Shown one piece after another: positions 26,236 to 38,600 of a stretch of 64,000 nucleotides of DNA (position 1 is the stretch's first letter; every line of letters begins with the position of its first letter). The stretch is from assembly GCA_002633005.1 (NCBI GenBank), contig NMRA01000083.1, positions 709,161 to 773,160 on the forward strand, read 5' to 3'. A program made the translations under genes and the position numbers. The stretch comes from Phoronis australis. Lineage: Eukaryota; Phoronida; Phoronidae. Under the pieces are notes generated by a model, which was not told the origin of the DNA, searched no databases, and saw only the letters and a program-made list of their open reading frames with translations.

Positions 26236-28900
26236 TTTTACAAGAGGGGTCAAATGAATTTCAATATGCGGTTTCATACAAAGTGCCTTAATTTGTGGTG
26301 TGACCAAATCTGATACAGTTGGAGCACCAGCAGTACTTTTCAAATCCCACTAACTTGTGCACCTACCCCTTCTGAGGTGTGGTCATTGGTGTGGCCCCCT
26401 TGGACATCTGATCCACCTTATCTTCCAGCAGTCGTGTTCTCTTGGTGATATTGTCCAGTTTGCTCTCAATACCCTCCAGACGACAACAGATGGCGCGGTT
26501 GACATTGAACAGCACTTGCTACAAGACCAAGACAACCGAATGCTATCAACTGATTAAGAATAGAGGAAATAGCAATGTTGGTTATAGATTATTCAGCGAG
26601 AAATAAAACTACCAATCATGATGGTGTTAATTACAAATATGTACACGCTTCGTAATATTTATCGGCCGTCAAAAACCTTTGTTTTGATTTACTACATACT
26701 ACCTAGGATGCAAATCCTTAAGCTACAAACACATCAGACAACTTTGAAAATGTCCCATGTATTCTGGAGCTCAACTGGGACTATTTAAAACAGCGAGTAA
26801 ACATTTCTAGTTTCCCAACTCTATGCTACCGACTTGATGGAATTCATTGACTGCCTCCGTGGCTTCTTTTCAGATCATCAAACTGACCGACGTTTGATAA
26901 AAAATGGCAACGTTTTATGTCTTCTCTACACAAAGCACTACAGTAAACAGTTCAAGTCAACAAGTACCCAGAACAAGGCCAAAAGTTCAACTGGTGACCA
27001 ACATGGGCAGTGAAGTCCTACCTTAACACTGAGACTCGGATCCATAATCTGGTCCTTTATGTTGTCATTTCTGGCAAGCTTTGACTTGGGTTCACCATTG
27101 CCAGGGGTCTCTGTCATCAAACCAAGGTTAAGCATTACAGATTTTACTAAAGGTCCAACGTAACCATTTGAGTATGAGAAAGCAACGTCAATTACAATTA
27201 CTTTAAACTAATCTCACAACATACAAACTGGGAGTAAAACCTTCCTCATTTGACATCAACCAGCATTTGTGACATTCAAATTCACAACAAGCCTTTAAAG
27301 ATTAATAAACATGTAGACTGGCATAACACTCAGCAACAACTACCATACAATACATGGTTGGGTTAAACAGACTGAATAGACACTGTTTCATTGCTTATAA
27401 AATTTACAACTAGACACATTCGAAATATGACAAAAGGGGCGGAATATTATTTGCTCTTTCACGACTATACAAGTAAATTCACATCTACGCCAGGCTGTGA
27501 CTATACAAGTCAATTCACATCTACGCAAGGCTGTGACTAAATAAGCCAATTCATCTCTACGTTAGGCTCTGTCTTACATGGTAAGAAGCAGATATCACTT
27601 AGTGAAGTATAAACACCATAAAGCACATCGCAGCTGTCACCAACACACATGGAGTGGCTTCGGCCAGTGGAACTGGGCCTAACTTAGTAACTGCGCAGGA
27701 TGCGACGAACACTGCACCCCGATTACCCGCGACCGACGAAGCATCGAGTGTAACTATCTTTAACAGAGTAACTCATATTAACTAACCTTGACCCAGAAGC
27801 TGACTATCATCCAGCGAGTGAGCGGTGTGAGACCTCTTGGTCGCATGTGTACCAGTGTCTAAAACAAGACAGATTGAAGTGGCAATGCCCACAAACTTAT
27901 AGGCTACACGTACGATAACTGAATCAGTTCTTGGCCACAGTAAGATTAAAAACCGGATGATCGCCGCACAAATGAAGGAAGTTCATGATAAATCAACGTT
28001 TCGTCTATTCGTTAGACATCATCAGGATATTTACACGTTGCGTTTGCCCAAGTTTTGCCTGAACTTGCAACAGTCAGGAGCAGAGGTGTAGCAACACATT
28101 AAATCCAGAGTTAATCAATGTCCTAAAGAGCTGGTCTAGTCATATATAAACCCCAAGTGATTCAACACTTGACACATGGACTGAGGGTGCCTACCGTGCA
28201 TCAGGATGAGTTCTTCGGTGTCAGCTAAACTATCGTCTTTAGATTTGTCACTGGGATCTACTACAACAGAAGGAAGAAGATGAAAGTCCGGAACAACTAA
28301 TTTTAAACAAGCCAGACATTTTGTGATCACCATTTAACTGGCAGCGTCAGTGTAATCGTGCATTTTTAAATGAAAAATTTTAAATAAATGAAGATGAATT
28401 TACAACTCCTTTTACAGAAGGCAGTAAATGCAAGAGTAAGTTGGGAAGATCAACAAGCCACAGTTTTGACAAATGAGCACCCTTCATCTTCTCACGACTA
28501 TCTTGCCACCACAGTCAAACTAACACAACTCACGACGAACAAATGCACTTCTGAAACATTTAAGTTAAGATCATATTAAGAAAATCTATTTTTTTTTGTG
28601 TAAAGCAATTCTAGGATGTAGAAAACCCTTGCTTGGGTGGCAAATAATCAGACAAACTGAGATTATTATAGTATATGAAAACACTAAGTGGTACTTCTCA
28701 AACAAAAGCAGTACAAATGCAAGTGAGTTTAAGCAATGTTTTCTGTCAACAAAATGGTGTTTGTGAAGAAACTTCTGTTCAGCACTGAAGCCCAAAAGCA
28801 TAAGTATGACTCGTAATAATGCAAACTGACCGTGTACAAGAACCAGTTGACCAGATTCGTCAGCCACTACACTGGCCTGGCTGACAGTGACATCGGACAT
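18668..28900 (-). CDS. BANP: BANP/SMAR1-like BEN-domain nuclear protein, 12 coding exons
   Basis: Coding exons in transcript order: 28900-28831, 28260-28195, 27858-27787, 27110-27022, 26518-26367, 25764-25712, 25030-24959, 24466-24391, 23812-23649, 21791-21541, 19964-19824 and 18958-18668. They total 1497 nt, so 498 residues plus TAG, in frame through every GT-AG junction. The start is MSDVTVSQASVV. A likely coiled coil spans about 104-140 (ICCRLEGIESKLDNI, RLLEDKVDQM). Then come NVTLITLN (about 182-189) and a BEN domain (about 228-310) with SNCRTAEKMALTLLDYLF, KHGKKRLDPLLIYGIR and IDSKCRTAFRRR. The C-terminus is rich in Q, I and V (QIQIL repeats). Vertebrate BANP has the same order and similar length. 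Known role: nuclear, binds an unmethylated TCTCGCGAGA element in CpG-island promoters and activates them. An acceptor (TTTTGCAG) lies 3 nt before the ATG, so at least one untranslated 5' exon must lie upstream; I could not place it. Confidence 0.93.
20040..20334. repeat. 295-bp duplicated intron segment, copy 1
   Basis: From TGACCTGCTAGTGAGATCAC to AGTATGAACATATTG the sequence repeats at 20726-21020 with about four substitutions that I can see, near 98-99 percent identity. Both copies lie in the BANP intron between the exons at 21791-21541 and 19964-19824. Copy 2 begins directly after the N at 20725, so an assembly origin is likely. Confidence 0.9.
20726..21020. repeat. 295-bp duplicated intron segment, copy 2, abutting an N
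   Basis: Starts immediately after the unresolved base at 20725 and matches 20040-20334 except for a few single-base differences (for example TTATAC against TTACAC, CCTCAATAG against CCTAAATAG). About 390 bp of single-copy sequence lies between the copies. No exon is affected. Confidence 0.9.
21178..21305. repeat. imperfect 21-bp tandem repeat in a BANP intron
   Basis: About six units of the form ACGAGCCCAAAAATCACGCAT run through this segment, with increasing divergence to the right. It is intronic, about 240 bp downstream in transcript order of the exon ending at 21541. No function is suggested. Confidence 0.75.
26204..26235. repeat. (AC)n(TA)n microsatellite
   Basis: A CA dinucleotide run of about 17 bp passes directly into a TA run of about 16 bp, within a BANP intron. 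Confidence 0.9.
27465..27572. repeat. three 36-bp tandem units in a BANP intron
   Basis: Units at 27465-27500, 27501-27536 and 27537-27572 share CTATACAAGT.AATTCACATC followed by TACG..AGGCTGTGA. The third is the most diverged. The segment is intronic with no open frame of note. Confidence 0.85.
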
Positions 28901-29270
28901 TCTCTGCAAAACATAAAATTCATTTATTGAGATTTCAATCACACAGGTTTTGGGAATAAGCCAGGGACAAGAGCAAAATGACCTTTTCGTTTTTTTAGAC
29001 TAGAAATAAAGAATGACAATTGAGTTTGTAGCAAATCTGTAAAACCTACAGTACCTTTTAGATGTTCCTGAAGCTACAAAGTTTAAGTTAATTATGTTAA
29101 AATAAAAGCAGTCTATAATAAAGACTAGTCACTGGATAACAATACTTCAGCAGAGGCTTCCCTTCAATCAAAAATATATAAATTATAATTAATATGTGTT
29201 AATACACAGCTAACTGTAACGTTAGGCCTAAGTCTTCATACAGCTAGCACCACAGAATGGAGGCAGTTAC
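28901..29270. other. 5' flank of the BANP coding region
   Basis: Starts with the polypyrimidine/AG acceptor that precedes the BANP start codon (minus-strand TTTTGCAG, with the AG at 28905-28904). The rest is AT-rich and is expected to be part of the first intron. No untranslated exon or promoter could be assigned. Confidence 0.45.
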
Positions 29271-30263
29271 ATCACCCTGAATGCTGCAAGCATACACTAG
29301 AGGTGATAGAACATCCCCATAAAAAGTTACTTGTTTCAAAATACAGCAAATAAAATAAAAATGAAACATGCATATATGCTCATAGAATAATAATTAATGC
29401 ATACCATGACTCTGGATACAATTTAGTCAACATAACTTGAACATATCCATGAAAATTTGACGTGGTTCGATCGAGTTTCTCGCACTGGGGCCCATTTTGA
29501 GAAAGTTATATCACGCCTGTTGAGGAACAAATAGTCCAAGGGACACAAATCTAACAAATTTTACCTGATATCTTGCCATGCTATTTTGCAAGTGTCACGC
29601 GCCACGTCACACGTTTCACTCGGTCTCGCGCTACCCTTTGCCTAACCCACGTGACTCAGTTGAAATATTTTGTGGTTATCGCGCGCATGGTGACAAAGGT
29701 AAAGGAGAATGCCACCCAAAAAACAACCTATTTTGTACCAATTTACATCAAGTAGTTCCACTTGATAACAACAAGTTCGGTTGTTTTACCTGACACCCAA
29801 CGGCAGACGGAGTTGTTGAAATTAACCAATGACGTAATCGGTTTGAACGCAGTCTGTTCAGCTGTTCACAACACGCTAACTGGTATCAACTTAACGCTTG
29901 AATTCGTTTAACACCAATAAATCATCAAAATTCAATGTAAACCCCCTACAAATACACCGAGTTCTTGAACAAACGTGTTGTTTTATTTCACTGTTACGGA
30001 TTAATAGGTATTTGAATGTACCGTAGCCTACAGAGTTCTGTAGACCAATTTACCATGGTCGATCGCGGGAGTTTGGGCCTGTTTGGTGATAAATTCGAAT
30101 CATTCCTCCGTGAAATATAGTTGGGGGAATATAGCTGTGTGTTGTACTTTTAGACTTACATTTTTTTCAGTTCTAAACACACAAAACGCTTGTTACTCCC
30201 CACCAGTGGCTCGGAACCCGATCAGGCCGGTCGCGGCCGCCGGGATTGGACATAATGAACATA

Positions 30264-30305
30264 GGAGGTTTAGTTTCCAACTTAAAAGTTGGAAACTAAA
30301 CCTCC
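30264..30305. repeat. perfect 20-bp-arm palindrome with 2-bp loop
   Basis: GGAGGTTTAGTTTCCAACTT at 30264-30283 is followed by AA and then its exact reverse complement at 30286-30305. Such a perfect, tight palindrome is unstable in most genomes. It lies between the start codons of BANP and POGLUT, inside the composite repeat. Confidence 0.95.
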
Positions 30306-30409
30306 AGTCACGCCCGGCGCCAACCTCGACTGAGAGCTCATCCGAAGAAGACTTCATGGGTCGGATCGTTAGGTTTCACAAGCTATCAGTTCGAACCGGA
30401 ATACACTGA

Positions 30410-30690
30410 TCAAGAAATACTGCGCTGTGGTGAACATGCATAGGCAACAGAACATATGGATAGTTCTTTGGTAAGCCAGAATTCGTCAGAGAAACCACTA
30501 TCGACGAAATGCCGGCCACAGACACAGAAATGTTTCATCGCCTCATATTTGCTATTAACAGAGTACTTTTCATTCTTCACTGCTGCGAGCCACTTCCTAA
30601 GCATTTCGGGCTCTCGAAGAAGTCAAAAAAGAATATACTCGCTTTCTTTGCAGCTTCATAGTTTGGACAAGCGCCGGGGAACAATGCACC
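30410..30690 (-). pseudogene. degraded THAP-like zinc-finger fragment
   Basis: On the minus strand the frame opening at 30604 reads MLRKWLAAVKNEKY, then KYEAMKHFCVCGRHFVDSGF. This resembles the second half of a THAP domain: an aromatic W after basic residues, then C-x2-H-F (CGRHF). Upstream, a frameshift away, lies RKRVYSFFDFF, where the first half would be. In-frame stops and frameshifts show it is not functional. THAP domains occur in P-element-type transposases and in host proteins derived from them, so a transposon origin is plausible. The match is to motif pattern only. Confidence 0.45.
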
Positions 30691-32039
30691 GCAATATAGC
30701 GGCATTCACTCTGCAGATGAACCACTGACGTCACTGCGTCGTTTCTCACCTTTCTCACAGGTTAATGCGACACCTCTCGGCAAGGTGAGGTCGACCGTAT
30801 AAGAGGCGATGTGGATATAGACCGATAAAGACTGTAAAAAAGACTAATTAAATCGGGTGGCATTCTACTTTAACAGTGACCAAAAAGTGGAGTTGGAATT
30901 CTTTGCAAAAGTTACCTTAATTCTCATAGCTACAAATACATACTCGGGAACCCAATGGTCGTCCGCCTAAGCATAAAACCGACTTGCTGTTGTACTCACC
31001 GAATTATTCCACTTCAAAGTTATGATCTGAATAGGATTCGATTTAACTCTCACAGATATACCGCATTCATCGATTCGGAAGTTTTCTTTAATTTGTGCCG
31101 AGTTATTTCAAATGTGCACTGCCTTCGGCAGCCATTTTATTGTGACACCTAAGTTCGTCATATGCTGCCCCCTTTTGTAAAAACTGAGAAACATGCAGAA
31201 AAAGGCCAACGAAGTAATGAAAATTGCAACAGCCTGTTTTTATTGACATAAACTCGATTTGAAGCTTTGATGTTGAGCTCTGCACTGTGGTTTCCAATAA
31301 AAGCCAATTGGACAACATTTCAATGCAGTTTAATGGTGAATGCGTGAGGCAAAAATGTTAAGAACCCAGCGTATCGCATTTGTCTGCGGATTTTTCCTTT
31401 GGCCTTCTAGATCCTACTAGTGCCTGGGACAAACAGATACATTGCATAAACAAACCCTGGATCATGTTTTGTGTCCCGTCGGAAGAAAATTTAAATTCGA
31501 AAACATCTTCTGAAAACGCACAAAAAAGTGTATTAGTAAAATCTACTGATTTTTAAGTGGTTTTAAAAAACAATCGGTAAACTCACCGATTTTTGTCTCA
31601 TTACTTTGATACGTGTCTCTTCCGATAAGTTAGTACCTAACGTGCAGACGAGCACTCCAAATTGGAACGCTAAGTCCCGCGTGGTTGCGCTGCACGCGAA
31701 ACAAGATGACGGACGACCTTTGGAGCCTGACGACAATAGGTAACCGGACTATATGTGTCAGAAGCAGAAAAGATCACTGAAGAAAGTAAGCGCCTTTTTT
31801 AAAAGTGATAATTTCAAGTGTAGAATGTATTTTTGACGAGGTGAAAACTCTTGAACGGTGAGCGGATTTCGCCTACCGCCCGTTTAAGATACACGGGACA
31901 AATTAGTACAGAAAGCGATGGGAAGTATTGTACCTAACCGGCCAACCGAGGCCGAGGGGCTACGTGTTGCCTAGGCAGAATGCCCCGGCCTGGCAACATT
32001 CGATGCAAAATAGCAGTCCTATCACCATAACGGTTATTA

Positions 32040-32107
32040 ACAATGCGTAATTGTGAATTTGTCCATCCAGGCTGAAGAATAAATATAAATATAAATATAA
32101 ATATAAA
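32040..32107 (+). repeat. short A-rich hexamer tail, possible retroposon 3' end
   Basis: A GTCCATCCAGGCTGAAGAAT segment runs into about four and a half copies of TAAATA at 32079-32106. A short simple tail after such a segment is typical of non-LTR retroposon 3' ends. No coding sequence is recognisable upstream, so this is tentative. Confidence 0.35.
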
Positions 32108-32698
32108 AAAGACTCTAGCCGAGTAACAGTAGGCCTACGTCTAGCAGACGCGCTTTCTTCCATGGCTTGGAATTTACGACATCTTTTCATTTTTTGGCGG
32201 CGATTTACAACGACTGCCCATATGAAATACATACGGTTGAGAAGAGTGATCCATGGTGTGTTTCTTAAGTTGCCTTTAGAACGAATATACACTCCAACAC
32301 AGGCTTAAACAAATTTAGAATAAAGCAAATGCACTCAATCACGACTGAACTTCATAAATTCTCACCAAAATCCCGTTTTTCTATCTCGTCTTGCGATAAT
32401 GGCGTTCGACAACGCGAGAAAGAACGATACTGCGCATGACGAGTAGAGATATTGAAATCACCATACACGCCCCTCGATTTCTGATGTTATTGAAATATTA
32501 TAAAGGAAAAAAGGAAACTTTTGAATATCAAAATAAAGATATGCAAAATTAAATCCTAATTTCATTGTTTTAAAACTATAACTTTCAATTCCAGTGTTAA
32601 TATCTAAATATACGTAGTTCCTTTCAGAGGGAGGGAACTCAACTTGCACAAACTTTTTAGGTCAAAGTTGACACCCCGAGGTCATTATACAGATCGTG

Positions 32699-35600
32699 AT
32701 GGGACGGTGCCTGCCTGTCAAGATAATACTTCTCATAAATTTGATTAGTGTAGCAGCTTCCGTTGAGGTCGATGTAAGGAAAACTAAGGTGTGGGGCCCT
32801 GCATTCAGCCCACGATCTGTCCTCCCCGTGAGATATTTTTTTATTCAAGCGGTTGATGGCGTGGGTAACAAGTAAGTTGAACCCGGCGGTATCTGGTCAG
32901 CTGGTGCAAGTTGGCATGCAGTACAACAAACAATGCAGTGGTGGTCTGTGGTGTAGAGTTCCACACGTTCAAAAAGTCAGTTTCAATGTGTTGACCACAA
33001 ACGAAGAGCATCTAGGCCTACTTGATTCTACTCAAACATAATAATCACTTAGATTTAAAGTTGAAGTCAATTTTTAAATCCAATCAGCCATGCAGTTTTG
33101 AGATTAATCACTATGCAGCAATGATGCCAGATGTCTTTTATTATAGGCGATAGATCATGTTGGCACAGGCCAATGAATAGGTGTTTCTCAATATGTTTTG
33201 CAACTATATACTTTTGAAAAAAATTCATGAATCAATGTTTCAACAGGTCATAATAAATTTTGTTTGTAGTATCACCTCTTCTGTCGGTGATGACGCCTTT
33301 CAAGTTCGTCTTGAGGAAGGAGATTTTTCACAAGTCAGAGCTTACCTGAGAGTTTTGGATCGTAAAGATGGTTCTTACATTGCACGGTTCAGACTTGTCA
33401 ATAGTTTCAATGGCTTACGGATAAGTATACTACACAATGGAGTATATGTGGCTGAATCACCTTATGTTGTCTCAGGTATATAGTTCACAATGTCATAGTT
33501 AGTGTAGCTTCTCAACTTCTTGTTCTGTTTAAGAGGACAGGTTCAATTGTCCCTGTTATCTTTATGTCTTTTCTTGCTGTCAGTGTTTTCAGTTTTAGCA
33601 TAGATCATTTGGACTTACTTCTAAAATGTTTATCTACACTTAGACTTGGTACAAAGCTATATACTAAATATACAGCTTTGCGCTGATGTGTAAAAAGTGG
33701 TAACAAAGATAAAATCTGACACAAAATTAGTGTCATTAAAAACTACAGTCTTTCTTCAGTAAACTAGATTATTTAACGGTGTTGGAAAAAATGGTGTTCT
33801 GCTGTTATTCTGCTGCTAAAGTTGTGGAGTGATCTTTAGCAACGGCCTTTGGCGCCATGAAATAATTTGCGTCACCTATTGGCCAGTTTCTTTTTTTGCC
33901 GATTCTTCAATCAACTGTTGTTCTTTCACGAAGTTGTGTACACGTCAACAAATTATTGGAACTGGTTTCACTTCATTATAAGTTTTTAGAATTTTGATGC
34001 TGAAAAAATGAATTTCAGAACAAATTTTGCTGCTGCAAAGTTGTCGCAAAAATTTAGGAAATTGCGCATGCACGTGACCTTGACACGAGAGTACTGTTTT
34101 CGAAACGACAACATACTTTTCATTGTTACAAAAGGTTTAGAATGACGCAAGAAAATGACGTTTGTTTTTCACTGAAACGGTTGTAACGGGAAAGGTGAGT
34201 GTCGGTTGATTCCCAGATTTTGCATGCACCCCATGTGGTCTTTAGCTCTACATGTTCATACAAGTTTCACGGCGAGGTGACAACCAGAACTACCCGGGCT
34301 GTGTGCAGTTTCGGGGTCTACGAAAGAAATACACACAGTGGTACGTAGCTGTATTTTGACGACAGTCTTCATACAGCTAGCTGGCTAGCTAATCTACACC
34401 TAGCTTTTTCAAATTGTCATTCCGTGAGGCACTTATTGACCTGTAAGCCTTATAATGTAGAAAATGAGGATTGCATACATATAGATTATTGCATGACGAG
34501 GTATATAGAAACCAAGTCAGATTTGGATTTGGAAGAATTATCACCTGACCTGAGGAGTGCTAACCCTAGAGGGTGATAATTCTTCCAAACTCCACGGGAG
34601 TCTTCTATGGAACATTGTGGCATGCCCGTCACGTTTTTCCACCTAATTGTTATCTCCCATGAGAAATAACTTCATGAGTTTCACGGTTACTTACATTTAA
34701 GGGCATGTATGTTGTACAGTGTATCTGATGATGACTGGAGATTTGTCATATGCAAGTCGATTTAAATGAGGTCCCATTGTTTAAATCAGCTTTCATGTTA
34801 TGGCTCTTTTGCTTGAAAGTGCAAATTTTTTTGTTTTTTTTTGTGTTCATATAGGATTGTTGTTCACCATTAACAGTGAGTCTCTCATTACTTGGCAAAA
34901 TAAATTTCGCCAAGTATGTTGCTTTGTCATCAAGTTTGTTTGTTTGTTAGTTTTGTTTGTTCACACTCTACAGGTCGCATTTTTTGTCCGATTTCCACGA
35001 AATTTACACACAACCTCAAATTCTGGATGTCCTGGAAGCCTGTTGTTTTTCTTTATGATCGGATCCAAGATGGCGAACATGACGGCCATTTTGTTTTCAA
35101 TTTCAGTTTCAAACGCTCGTAGAGGCTGTAATTTTTGAGGTTCTACTTTTGTGCTGAGAATCATTTGCTGGCGGAAATATAGGCAATTGCACATGCGCCC
35201 CTCGATTTCGGGCAAAAAACGTTTTCTCCTGTAGAGGACGCATTATAGGACCAATTCCTTTGAAAATTTTCAGGTATTAGTTTTTTATAACATGCTATTA
35301 TTCAGACCTAAAAACGGAAGTTGCTATCAAGATTGCGGATCTGATGCATTTTGACCCATTTTCAGTCATGTTGGCGTGTTATTTTAAACTGGAAGAGAAA
35401 CTGACATGAATTTTTGGATGTGGATTCTCTAAGGAAAACCCTTTCAAATGGTCTGTAACAATTGTTTTCTTGACTTTGAAAAAAGTTTACGGAATTTTGC
35501 AAAACTACTATGTTAGATAGAGTTTTGAACCAGCTTTCAGACGATATTTTCCATTTTTCTCTAGGATGTCTACTTATTGAATTATTCGAGATTTTATGAT

Positions 35601-38600
35601 AGCACTGTTCCTTTGTTGACTGGTCTTGCTGCACTGATGTCGGTTTAGCTTTTATTGAACATGACAGTAGCCTATTTCGTACAGATTTCTGACATCTTCG
35701 CTAGTCATATGAATGTTATTGTGTTGTTCATAATCCTCACTATCATCATCATAATAATCATCATCATGGTCGTCATCTCCGTCGTCGTCGTCGTCATCTC
35801 CGTTGTCGTCTTTTCAGTTAATTTCACCAAGTGTCACTCAAGACTGCAGCCTATTTCTTACTGATTTCTTACATCTTCGCTAGTCATATGAATGTCATCG
35901 TGTTGTTCATATTCGCCACCTTCATCATCATAACCATCATTGTCGTCATCTCTATCGTCGTCGTTTCGGTTAATTTCGCCAAGTGTCGCTCATCCGAGCA
36001 CTTTCGTTGTACAATCGATGCCGTTAAAGTCATTTATTTATAATGTGATTTTTGCATAATTTTCGAAAAGTTTTCATCACAATTTTCATGAATGTTCAAT
36101 TAATATGAAATCAAAAATACATTTGTGACTACTGGTGTACTATTTGACATCTTCTTGGTATTACTGTTATAGCAAGTAACACCAGTGTGAAGTAAATTTT
36201 GAGACTATTAATGCTTTCAAGTTGTTTAGTGAAATATATAGATATCGTAATTCGTAGTCACAATGCCCAAATTTTAATAGGGAAGAACATTGATTATTGC
36301 ACATTTGTAACATGGATAAGTAGTTCTTCCTTATGCACAGCTGTATCATCTTGTATTTGTGATAAAGTATCGTTCTCCACTGGAAATTTCTGTTTCAAAG
36401 CTGTTTGAAAATTTATGCTGAAATATGAAAGTGTGCAGTTTAGCTAACCATGGAAACTATAATACTGTTTTCTTCTCTGTATTGCTATCTGTTAGTTGGT
36501 TAGAAACATCATTCCACTGCATCTTGATTTTACAAATTAAATTGTCTAGTATAAGAAGTAAATCTGGTTTAATTACAGGCCCGATCTACCAGGAAAAGTG
36601 TTACTGTCCTGCGAGAAGTTCTGACAAGTGGCTCAAATTTATGAAGTGTCCGGCTGCGTACAATCAAATCAAGTCAGATTTGTCTAAGTTTGAGAATGAC
36701 ATTGACATGGAGAAGTTGTCGCAAGAGGCATTCAACCGATTCAGTCAGAGAGGCAGTCATAGCTTGGCACACTATGCCATAGTGGACAACAAGGTGCAGA
36801 TAAGATTTTGAGGACGATCTCAGATTTTAGTGTCATTTTCATGTTAAATAGTTGAAAAAATTTCACGGGTTTCATTGTATGGCAATATTGTTATGGGTGA
36901 AATAAGACATAGAGCATAAAATGTGTGTGCCAATTTAGATATGCTTAACATCTCAATGCGCTATCATGTGCTATCTGAAATTTTAATGTGAGACATGTAG
37001 TGAGAATAAGTCCTGCTGTCACTTCATCACATTCAGAGAAAACCATTTGACGAGTGACCTGTGATAGCCCACAGTAGCATAAGTAAAAGTTTTTGCTTAA
37101 GTAAATTCAGTGATGCAGCTATGGAGAGAGAGAGAGAGTGGGAGGTAGGGAGGGAGGGAGAGAGAGGGAGGGAGCGAGAGAGAGAGAGAGAGAGAGAGTG
37201 CGAACTTCGCTGATCGGCACTTTCAGTGGGGTGGGAACTGAGGGTATGATGCTTGACTGAAGTTGGTGGCAACGGGTGAAAAGGAATGGTGTGTATTTGG
37301 TGACTAGAGCATATTGGTGACGGGATAGATTGTGGGTTGTTTGTAGGAGGGCGGCACAAATAACTTGAGTGCGATACTAAACTGGTGATGACCTGGGGAC
37401 GGAAGGCAATATTTGTGACAGCTTGGATGTGCATAGCTATCTTCTGCCCTGTGCTGGCTTTGCCGCTGCTTAAATATACTAGTGCATGAACTGCAATGCC
37501 TTGGAAGGGCTCTAAGCTTTTAATTCCACCAAACCAGGCTGGGTGACACAGTATGAAGGACAATTTTAATAACACAGTTTCCAAAAATACATCCCCTTTT
37601 CCGAAAATGCACGTGGGCGTATATTCAGTTTGATTTGACATTTTGAAGGTTCGTTTTCAGAATATCTGTCCGTGGGTCTAGTTTCAGAAGTTCCCATTAC
37701 TGCATGTTTCCACATTGTCACAGTTGTAATTTGGAAAATCCCTAATTAATTTAATGCTTGAATACTTTTTCAGGTATACCGACGTACCCATGGCGAACAC
37801 GTTGGGTTCAAGATGTTTATGGATGCTATGTTGCTATCTCTGGCTCGTAAGGTGTGTATAGTCCCGATGTGTTTGCCTGAGGCTGCGTTTTTGCATCATT
37901 TGACACAAAGTGTGGAAGATGCAAATTGACTTGATGAGTGCGTTACCTTGGACGCAACTTTTTGTTCAAAGGTTGTGATGGGTAAAACTAAAACCAGATG
38001 AAAATCATTTAGTTCTTATCTTTGATTACCATACCGTACCTTTCGTTCATAACAGCACCCCTAGATTGTTTCATTTTCTGAACCCAAACGAATGGCATCG
38101 TTGCTCCTTAAGTAGGTCATCACAATGTAGGTCAGAATATCCTAGTACAACTGGTCCGAAAAGGGGTGAACTCAATTACAGTCACAAAATGGGGTCGAAA
38201 CAGACGAGTATTATGATAAATAAAATCTTGTATCATACTTTGCGAGTGTGTTTTTAAGGATTCTGCGACTAAGTTTCATGGACCCCAAAAAATTCAAGTG
38301 GACCCCAAAAATATTGGAAGGTGAGTCCACTGTGCCCAGTTACATGAAACAGTCCGAAATAGGGACTCAACTAAATCTTTTGCGTGTTTGTTTTGTTCTT
38401 TACTCACAGATGTAGTATTTTTTCGATCATTTCATCTTTATTTTGATCCCCTCTTTGACTGACGACATATTCTAATACTATATCTAAAAACTGAGCCCTT
38501 AATTCAGTCAAAATAATTAGGGATTTAGTCCTTAAATTAAGGGCGTTGCGTGAAAAGATCCCTATGTATTTTCAGTAATATTGAGAATTCAACGTAGAGT

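Larger units (their letters stand above)
29271..31975 (+). repeat. dispersed repeat, expanded copy (related to 15361-16022)
   Basis: Blocks A (29271-29705), B (30877-30902) and C (31755-31975) match the compact copy at 15.4-16.0 kb in the same order and orientation, at about 75-85 percent identity by eye. The extra sequence between A and B holds a 42-bp palindrome and a broken THAP-like reading frame on the minus strand. Either this is the longer parental form of the element, or other elements inserted into it. No clear terminal inverted repeats or target-site duplication were found at the outer ends. Confidence 0.6.

Noticed and set aside
29615-29640. TCTCGCGCTA near BANP as a possible self-regulatory BANP site
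   Set aside because: It matches only the first part of TCTCGCGAGA and lies in block A of a dispersed repeat with the same word at about 15692, so it is not specific to the promoter.
35655-36043. Two short hydrophobic Ile/Val-rich open frames
   Set aside because: They come from ATC/GTC trinucleotide repeats in a tandem duplication inside a POGLUT intron.
37033-37641. 202-codon minus-strand open frame in a POGLUT intron
   Set aside because: One third is Ser/Leu low complexity from a GA microsatellite and the rest has no recognisable domain. It lies antisense within an intron. It could be an old transposon frame, but the sequence does not show which.
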